A program made the translations under genes and the position numbers. Source: Opisthorchis felineus (taxonomy: Eukaryota > Platyhelminthes > Trematoda > Opisthorchiida > Opisthorchiidae). Taken from it: a DNA stretch of 64,000 nucleotides. Below are positions 50,001 through 60,200 of the stretch, one piece after another. The notes beneath the pieces were generated by a model, which worked only from the letters and a program-made list of their open reading frames with translations, made no database searches and was not told the DNA's origin. The DNA lies in NCBI GenBank assembly GCA_004794785.1, contig SJOL01003881.1, positions 105,532 through 169,531 on the forward strand. Reading direction: 5' to 3'. Position 1 is the first letter of the stretch, and each line of letters begins with the position of its first letter.

Positions 50001-51253
50001 GTGCTTCTGTCCTATCTGTCTCTATTCCCTTCAGACCAAAGTTGAACGCCTCACTGGCACATTCGCTCTAACCGATAACGTGCAAAATATTATCGTCAGG
50101 ACTTGGATTCTCCTGCTTTTCTAGCATAGGAGATGTTCTTTGCAGCTAGCGTCCTCCCTCCCACTTCCTCAATTTGTTGGCCACGCGGCGTGCCCATTCG
50201 CACCGAATTTTCCCTGTCAAGTCGATTCCTCACTCCTCTACCTCTTGCTCTTTGTGGGACTTTCTCCCGTTTTCTGTGTACCCAAACGCATTCAGCTTTC
50301 CACCCGCTGAGTTAATGCGTGCCTCCTTAAACCACCATGGCGTCTTTACCATGTTTTAAGGTGTGTTTTGCTACTTTAACAAGTGGTCTGACCGTGGTCA
50401 CTACGTACTGTGTACAGAAGTGAGCTGAAGGACTGAGTGTTTTAGACCACCGGGTAAACACAGAAGGGTATATATAGCGCTGGTGGACAAGTGCGGTTTT
50501 TTAATTGATGTTTGTTGATATCCATTCGAACGTTATTTACCTGGAGGGGGTAGTGATGAGAATCGGCTCACCTGGTTTGTATAACTACGTAGGCCTATGA
50601 ATTTTAACGCTTTGACAGTTATTTGTCTGGAACAGGCCAGTTACCTGAATTTCCCCAGTTCGAGCCATTTCTCAGGCATCCCAGAACACGTACGTGAAAG
50701 GGAAACAAGTTTATCTGGATTTCCTTTTTCTTGGTTATATTCTCTGTAGCTCTGAACCCGGTTGATCCGGACTGTAGGTCTTCACAGACCGTCGGTTTTC
50801 AATTGGGAGTATTGATATGTGGGTTCAGCTGGACAGACTGAGGAACAAACTGTGTTGAAGAATAATAGTTTCATTCAGCTTACTCTTTAGGACCACTGCA
50901 CCGAATGCGTTTGATGTGTCACTGCTCAACCACGCTATTTCATGCGTTGTTCGTATCCACCAGATCGAACTGAAGATGATAGTGGCTGATCGCAGAAAAA
51001 CAAACCGCTTGATTAACAAAGGCATGCTTGGCTGTTTTATGGTTTTCATCTGGATGACATTCACTGTAAAATCCATTTGAGGACCGGTACCTAGTTTTCC
51101 CACCAAACACACTCTTAATACTGAACTAGGCAGATCGATCTGCGTTGTCTTTTGGGTATGCATATTCCTAAACTGAGGGGCTCGTGCTAATCCCTGCTCG
51201 TTTACTAATGTAGCTGCTCCACTTGACCCCATAAACCTTCTGTTATTATTATC

Positions 51254-51288
<35 letters not shown>

Positions 51289-54200
51289 ACCAGATATTCA
51301 GGACACAACTGTGAACTTTATCTGACCGCGCGCCTGGCACCTAACTTTGCGTCCGTCTGCCGAGTATTGTATGAAATTCGAAAACGATGTCCGAAATTTA
51401 TCCCCCGCAATTTGTTTGACTTTGGTTCGGGACTGGGTACGGTCACATGGTAGGTCATTAGACTCGTTAGCTGACCTGATCAGTTTATGTGTTTTATCAA
51501 TCAGGCTCACTTGGATCCTTCATTAGTTACGTTCATAAATTTGTTTGACCAACCCAGTTGTTTAACATATTCTCTTTCAGCCTACGAGCGCCCGTTGCTG
51601 CATCATCCCCATTTTTTCTTTGTGCAATGTTAGGTTACCGTGCGAAAGCTTTTGTAGCAGCAGGCGTTTCTCACTGATCGTTCGACTGAGGAGATTCGGA
51701 CTCATGACTACTAATTGAGGAGGGCGTAGTAACCAATTTCTTAACTTGCGATAGGTGATCGATTATCGTATGTTGTGGTAGACATCAAACCAATGTACAC
51801 TCGTGGTTCTTGCTTCAGACCGGGACGAAAACCCCGTTTCATGTGCAGCTGGTAGCAGAAATATCTGGCACAGTTTCGGTCAGACGCTAGCACGTGCAAG
51901 GCACCCAGTTAATTCCGTTGATCTTGCTTAATGTTCCTGTTGATGAGATCCCCTCTAACGTCGCTTTTCAAGCAGAATCCTCCGACTTGTCGTACAAATT
52001 ATTTCGGATCCAGAACGCACAGGACCGTTGCTGTTCGTGCGAAAAGTATCCCCTGAACACTGGCTGCGATGTTTGCGGATTTTGCATTATATCCGAAGGC
52101 CCACGCCTCATAACTGCTTCCTCAGGCGAACAAATTTTTTCCGTCTACTTTCTCTTACACGTCTACTCAATGGATACTTCCTTCCCTGAAGGTTATCAAC
52201 AAACCGTAGAATTTCAGTGGACAACAATGAGTGAATCTTCAAGACCCAGTAAAAAAACAAGGGCTAAAGCAGTCACTGAGTTACATGTATACTCACAGTT
52301 GAACTGATAAATTGAGTCTTATAATTTAATTACTGCAGTGATGAACGGCTACATAAAAGCCTCTTCAATTCTGTGATACGTTTCACAAATTAACTGAAGT
52401 ACCCCCATCTATCGCTAAGTATATTCATCTATCTTTTAGAATAGTAAATCCCTCTTCAACTTCCAAGGTAAATCAATGGATATCAGTGCGTGGGACTAAT
52501 TTTCCTAATAGAATCTAGTATCCTGCTTGCCAATGCTATACCGGTTTTATGCGAAAAATTTGATACCTACTTTGTTTCCAGCGACTCGTGTTGTTTTCGC
52601 ATTTATGCAATTAACTGATACCAATGCAATAGTCTTCCGGAGCAGGGACTTCTCACGGGTAACGGCCAAACTGATCTTGTTCTGAGGGTGATCTTTACTG
52701 AGTGGAAATACTTTTCAACGACTGCGCGAGTGAACAATATGATACATTTATCATTTTTTCATGAAAACACAAAGTGGCATTGATGTTAGTGCATTTATAC
52801 TGTGAGCCTCCGACATACAAAAATCCACTACCTCACTAAGGTAGGAATCTTCCGTTAGGAAGACTGTCACCCTAGGGACGCTACCTGAAAAGACCCTACA
52901 ACGTCTGATATGATCCGTTTGTGCATCTCTTGACTTTCACATGTATTGCTTAATTCAGCAAACTTCCGGATTCATTTTTCCAAAAGCATTACATCGACTG
53001 GCAATGCTCCCTTGGTTATCGGCTTCCGGAATCATACCGTAGCATGCCAAAGATTGCTTCAGGTCGCCATACTATGAACACAGATTTTAAAACGGTTTTA
53101 ACTGGTGGGAATTCAGCGATCGTTTTCTTCCCAGCTAGTTTAGGGAAACACAGAGTACTTGATGCGACAAAAGGCGTCATTTTAGCCTTCAGTTTGCTTC
53201 GTTTGTTCATTCCGCTCTATAGTCAATTCTTCAAACCTGATTCGTGCAGATACATCTGCGCTAATAAAGAGATCGCTTTGATGACAACCTTTCTACCCTA
53301 ATTAAGCAGGGCTGGAATTCTCGATGTTGACATTCAGGACTCAAGTTTTTGAAGAAACCAGGTGACTGATGAATGGACCGATTAAAATACGGGAGAATGA
53401 GATGGTAGATAAGACTAATAAAACAACTTGTTTACGGTTTAAAGTGGTTAATAATGGTGATGTTCAAAACTATTCACAGTCCAATAGGCTGTTTAGCGTT
53501 TGTTGTTTCCTTTTAGTTTAAAGCGCGATAGAATTGTTAACGCGGCACTCTCCCAACTCGTTGTACTCCGCTAGGATCACTATGACCAGTCTAGAACAAG
53601 GACGAAATGAAATATAACTTCTCTCTAGCGTAAAGCAAAGTCTATGGTCCTCGGACAAGGTTGGGAGACCCTTGGATTGGCAACACATATATCGTGACCA
53701 CGGGTCTGCTTTGGTAGCAAATGACTCGGTAGAAAATATTTAAAAGCAGTGAGGTCGGGGTTATCAGCCTAATTAAACGTTGGATGAATGTAACCAGCAA
53801 TCCACCCTCCGGTATTTGAAGCTTTCAAATGTGGAGGCTTTTATTCCTATCTTGAAGCCTTAAAATCTCCCTCCCGTTGGAGCCACTGGCCTACGGTTTC
53901 GCACTAAAAAGTGTCTCGGTCCTTAAAATGAAAAAAAGGAATAAAAAACGAGGGAACTAACGAATTGTTGCATGGTTGCCCCAACCCCCCTAAAGAGGCC
54001 AAACAAATTTAGCCACTTCTTAAGGTGGTCTCTCGTAAAACAGTGGTAACCACTGAGAAGTATTTCAAGAGACCAACTAAATGTGATCACCTCTCAGGGT
54101 TGGTCTCTTTTTACAGTGGCTATCCAGAGAGCGACATCCGCTGCTGTGTGGAGATTTTTGAAGCCTTTCCAATAATACCATTTGCTTAGCATGTGGTGAA

Positions 54201-57200
54201 ACTGACGCGCTATCCTTGGTCGCACACTAAATTGTGCGACTACTTCAGGCGAAACCTCAGTTCGTGGGGGTCTGTATTATGCCGTCCTCCAGAAGGTGCA
54301 GTCGTGTAGCAGTATTACATGGCACCTACTATTGTCTTTCAGGAGACACCGCCATCATCGGATGAAGATAGAGGCTGCAATCTTTCAGCTACCCTGCCAA
54401 GAGTGCTCGTCGTGCCATTTGTATGAGTCCTCTGACATTCGGATTGGGTCGCTTTGATTCAGTCGACTTACACACAGCATGATTGGATTAGAGTAGAGCG
54501 GCAGAAAAGTCAGGTATTTGCAATTTTCCACGGTGACTGGACCTAGCTCGTCTGGATTCAGATTCCTCCTTGTCATTCTGTGCGTGTTGAGTACAGTCTC
54601 AACCCCAGATGAAGACAACTACATCGTTCACAGCTTCTTCATCGGCTTCCCGTTCGTATCTGTAACTGCGGGCAGATCAGTCGAGTTCCGTTGACTGCAA
54701 TCCGCCGATTTTTCTTATCCGTCTCTTGTTGAGCTTGCTGATTATTTCAGTGCTTACGGTATACAAAAGCAATCGAGGATTCACCTTCTCTAACATGTGT
54801 GGTCCCGTTCTATTTCAAGGTATTGTTTGATCACTTATTTTCTCCTACTACGCTAATTACCTTCAGTTGCTAGGCTGTTCACGTTTGCTGATGTTTTATC
54901 TTTTCGTTGGAGACTCTAGAAATGAGCCTGATATGCAACAGTACTGCCTTCTCGGAACAACTGAACCTGCGTTCCGAATCTGTAAAGTCTGCAACACCTA
55001 ACTTTTCCTTGCAACCAAGAACATTCCAGTGTAGCAGTAGCTGTTGATGGAATAAATAAATTCACTCGTGAGCGAACTTGTGCACTGGTACTATAGAAGC
55101 GGGTTGTGTCTACCCATCTGCACACATCCACAAGATTATTAAAAAGGCCATTAGAATGGAGTGTGACTTAACTATATTCACTACTACAACACTTAAACCA
55201 AGACTCATAGTTGTCTGTCTTTTCAGAACCGCTCACCTTTTACAGCCATAAAATGTCATTCGCTTATGAATTCAGGCAGCTATTTTGTATGGATGAAACT
55301 GACCCAGGGTGGTCACTGTGTTACTTCGCAAAGTAACGTAGTCCCAATTAGTAAGCTCACTTGCGTTGATAACTGCCGTCCCCTTGGTGGGGATCCGGTA
55401 CGAGATGTAGCAACAGTTAGTATACTCTTCGAATACATTGCAGTGGCGCAATCATTTGTGTTTCGGTCTCATGCTGCTGTCTTTACTTTGTAACTGCCCC
55501 GACTTCCGCTGGGAAAATTTGATCAGCATGGCGTCACGGAGCTAATTAAGCCATCACCTCAAGGCACGGCTTTCTCTCCATCAACCTTCCTTCACTTGAC
55601 CAACGAAGAAGCATATTTTCGGTGCATATGTTAAACTGATGAGATGAATTGAATTGCGACTTCTACTACATTTTCTCAGCTTACAAGCACAGACATGTTC
55701 GACATTTGAGCACATGTTTGTTTGCCTCACCAAAATGAGACCAGGGAGCTGTATGAAACTCAAACGTTTGTTCGATCTTTATCCACACAAATTCTATGTT
55801 TTCAATTATATGGTCCAGCCTGCATTTCCTTACTTCAGATGTTGTTTATTTTCCAAGGGCTCTCAATACTGTATGGCCGGTTGGTTGTGTGAAGGAGCAC
55901 CTAATGTTTGAACCCTCAGCTGATATGACCAGATTATCGGAGTTTATGTTACGGAAAAACCTCGTTGTCAAATCCACAGAAACCATTTTCCCCGGCGTGT
56001 ATCACAGACGTTTCATGCCATCTAGTTCAGTGAGTGACTCGTTTTTGTGATTTGTAATTATCAACTGATCTGTGATTTTTCATCGAACATTTTTCTCGTA
56101 TTCCCGGACCACTGGTAATTGCTCTATCAGACAATAATACAAAGAATTAGTACGACTAAAACTGACCTATATTCGACTATCGTCCAGCTTCTACACTCCT
56201 TCGGCGCATAGCTGCGATGCTCCCTAAAGAATGTATGCGGACTCAATTACCGCCAGGTTGCCGAAGCCTAGACAGGAGCGGTTGAGTTGCTGGGGTTGGG
56301 TTCGAACCACGGACTTTCCGACCAGTAAGTTCGTACTTTAATCGCGGAACTATCCACAGCTCTAGAATGGAAACCCTTACACGAGAACCAGCTTTCAATG
56401 AAGTCCGGATTTCTAACCTCCCAAACTCGCCAGTACTGTTAAAAATAGCGAACGATGTATTCTTGGACACCACTTCACCGAGAATCTCGTGTGAAAGAAT
56501 ACCACGCTATCGCTGTTAAGTCGGTGTCTTTACTTTTACCACCATCAATATATTCCCGTTTGTTCTTACCGTAGACGGGACATTCTGTACTTTATAAACG
56601 TGAACGCTTTTATTGACAATTGTTGTGCAATTGTTCACCGAAATTATCGTACATTGCGACCCATCTAAACGCATTAAAACTAGCTTGCAGTTATGCTATT
56701 CTCGGATGCAAGGCTTACCGGACAGGCTTCGTCCGTCAAGGTTCCTTAAAACTTCACATTCGTATTAGAATTGTATAGCTTTCTCGCTCTGTTCATTTGG
56801 TTTGCTAAACTTTTTGCCTTTGCTACTCCCCTGATTTTTTCTCACAGTATCCATATGAATAACTTTCAGTGTTGAGTCGATCGTCGACATAATCTTTTTA
56901 GGTACCCCTAAGGGATACAGTGCAAGACTCATCTCATAACGAAAACTGGTGACAATGAAGAATTGCCTAAAGAGCCTGTGGAAGTCACTGATTGGCACTA
57001 AATACCAACCATCGAACTGTTAGCAGAGACTATGTGATCTGTTGCATCGGCTTCTGTTGAGGATCCGGCACATTGCTCTTATCGTATTGCAAATCCTTCG
57101 GGATCCTGAATTACTCCTACCGTTGAGCACGTATTATTAAAGGATGCCATTTATTATCATATCTATCCCCCCTATTTTCTACAGCAACACTATGATCTAG

Positions 57201-60200
57201 TCGTCAGCGCTCACAGCTTGATGGAATTGCCGGGAACAAAATCACGCCAGCGAGTTTTATCGAATCTATGGAACAGAACCACCGATTTTCTCGTCCTGGT
57301 TGAGCAAGGGACAAAGGCGGGCTTTGCTGCAATCTTGGAGGCTCGTGACTGGCTGGTAATTCACTTGCTGTTATATCTTGTCCCGTCTACTTTTCATTCT
57401 CGTCGGGTGCATGCACTGTTTTTCTGAGAATTCTTTTATCTTGATAACGTGTTTTTTTTCTCGGAAATCTTGTAGTGAAATGAAGTTGGATGATTGAACG
57501 AGCCCAGTGCTAACCTCCACCGCGAGCCTCCAGTGTCCTATACATTCTTAACACCCAGTCTAAATAGCGGTACCGAGTGCTGCGGGTTCCAGATGGACTC
57601 CGTTAGGGAAGTTGTACCGAATCTTGCGGTCGGGAAACCCGTGTTTATCTGTGGTGTTTAACAACCTGTAATGGTTCTGAGAATAAAGGGTCACTTTCTC
57701 AGAAGTATTTTTAATTAGATGGAAGATTTAGGTTCCATTAGGTTCGAGCAGCTCGCAATAAGATTTTTTTCAGCTCGTATTCTAGGTTAAAAATGTAAAG
57801 CTTTCTGTGCACCAACGTTTCCGGTATCGTTCGGATTTTGTGGAAGTTTGCTGTTTTACCTTAGTTGATGGCCACTGACTCACGTGGGCCGACAAGTTGT
57901 ATCTAGGTTCATTGCAGTACACCACTGCTACTTTTTATTTCCTTAGGTGAAACTAAATTGTTAAAACGGCATTTTTATCATAGTTACTAAAAACCTTTGA
58001 ATAGGGTGTTTGCTATCCTTTGCCGGTGAGAATTTATTCATCCCACGTAGGCTCTATTGTTCCTGGTTGTTGACCTATTGGAATGCGGATTTTCGAAAAG
58101 TTACGCTGTTCTACCATTGCTGTCTGCGTCCAGGACCATGCGCTCTAACCACGTCTGCTAACCACTTATTTGCAGCTAACTGAAGGAGGAGAAGACGTAT
58201 TTTTGTTTGCGCCGGTGAGTTTGCTCGTTTTGGTTCTATTTAACTCAACTGCATATTTTCCGCTGGGTGGTTACCTTTCTTTCACTTGAGAATTCGCCCA
58301 TGATGAGGAATAAAGCCACGAAAAAAATCACTCAGCTGTAACACCCCTTAGGTGTCCAGGTGCCATACCACCTGACGGATGCGTGAGGGCTGAGATACTG
58401 CCAGGTTGCTGCTAGACAGGAGCACTCGAGATGCTGAGGTTGGGTTCGAACCAGGACCTTCCGGTCAGTAGGTTCGCGCCTTAACCGTTGATTCATCTCT
58501 AGCTGATCATACCGCCTTGCTGTATAACGCATATTGCTTTACCGACACAGGGCCTGAGAAAATAGTGAAACAGGTCATCAAATGTAGATTCACACACGAT
58601 TGCTGATATCCATCGATATACAGTTTTCTAACAGCACCGCATCCCGGCAGACAGTTTCCGATGTTTTCTGCTTTCAGCCGCCTGATTTATCACCGCCGCC
58701 GTCAATCAACGGTCGCAACAGTCCAGCCCTCTCAGAGAACAGCTTGTAGATTCGACAGTGCAGTTTCAGGGACGCAGCACTTGAACACTCGCAGTTATGC
58801 AGCTTCATATGCTACGTTGAGTTATACGGACTATCCGCCATCCAAAAACTGAAGTCAGTTGAACCTATCATATGTGCCTCGAGAACTCGGCCACTAAGTT
58901 GCTATGGGTGATGCCAAACTAAGCCTCACTTGTAACCTACGTACGCATCGGCGGAAAAAAAAACAAATTGCTCACCAGTTTCGGTGATGTAGCTGCTAGA
59001 GTTGGGATCACCCGTATGTAAGCTGCTCTGATAAGCCGTATTGGGTTAGAGAACGATAACGCCATCCGACCAGCGAAAAAGAGCATGGAAAACTAAAGTG
59101 GCCTCCATGTTACTCGGGTGGAATTAGGAGTAAACATCATCTGGCGATATCGCTTACAAAAGTATTGCGAGTTGCATAAGAATCCGTTGCTTTGATTTAG
59201 CTGTTTAGAACGTAGCGGAGAATTGATGCAACAGATTCGAAAGTACTGACTGCAACTGAGACGAACGAAGTGGAGATCGTATATAAAAGGTCACATGTCG
59301 ATCTACAGTTTCGTTTGCCTTTAGTCCGAGGTCATTGCTAGCCTTCCTGAAGCAACCGTTACATTTGGTTCTTCTGCTTTAGATGTCACCCTATATCATC
59401 TGACTCGCCTGTTGTTTTTGTGGGATTTTCAAGGCTTTGGATATGCACAGCTTGACCAATCGCTTTGCACATTTCGCTCCTAGCCCCATCTGTTAGGTGT
59501 ACGCCAATCAGGCGATGCACAGTTCGTCTATGTTTTGGAATTTGAGGATGGGGCTTAGGGTGGATGAGTCCAGCTTTTTTTACAAGGGCCATGCATAATT
59601 GTTTATTTTTTCACCTGCTTCTTATTCGGCTGTATATTTTCCCACCAAACGCCAGAGGGAACCTAAAATATATGTGTTTCACCGGTGGGTGCGTTTTCGC
59701 TTGCGAATTCTAATGCAACGGTTTCCATGGATTGACTCAAAACACACGCTTTACCGAATTGAAAATATCGTATGTGCTTTGGCGATGTCATTCGGCTACC
59801 CTCTGAGAAAGTTGGACAATATCCGGGCATTTCGTGCAGGTTTTTTTAGACGTGGAACTAGCTTTTTATGTATCACAGGGAAGTAACGAGACTCATATTC
59901 TTCCAGCTGACTCGCCACTTGAACTGCGAGGAAAAAAATGGCCCTAACAATTTTTAAGGTTTATTGCCGAGTGCCGAACATGGTCATTTTCCAACCTTCT
60001 GGAACGATAACAAGGAGCTGTTCCCTCGTCACTGGACTTATTCCCCGGAATATAGGCTTCGGCAATCACATCCACTCATCTGAAATCGTCAGTTTTTTCC
60101 CGAAAGAATTCAGCTATCCTAATAACGGTAACGCCTCTGCTCAGTTATCGATCTGAGCCTTCCAAGCTAGCCTTTTCGGCAAAAGAACCACCAAAGGTGC

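Larger units (their letters stand above)
48429..52958 (+). other. METTL17: METTL17 intron 2
   Basis: The intron is 4.5 kb with a phase-2 junction if the proposed third exon is right. It contains a plus-strand LINE remnant (49500-50320) and the TTA microsatellite. A 137-codon plus frame at 51894-52307 has no recognised domain. Confidence 0.6.

Noticed and set aside
49444..50124. 226-codon plus-strand open frame as a host gene
   Set aside because: The stretch contains LINE reverse-transcriptase motifs spread across three frames; the long frame is only partly the element's own and is not a host gene.
51894..52307. 137-codon plus-strand open frame within the METTL17 locus
   Set aside because: Considered as the missing METTL17 exon, but its translation shows no resemblance to the family and phases at nearby splice sites do not fit.
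53105..53301. Continuation of the frame of METTL17 exon 3 (GGNSAIVFFP...)
   Set aside because: GG could mimic a glycine loop, but later residues do not follow METTL17, no donor of the needed phase follows, and the frame ends in a stop.
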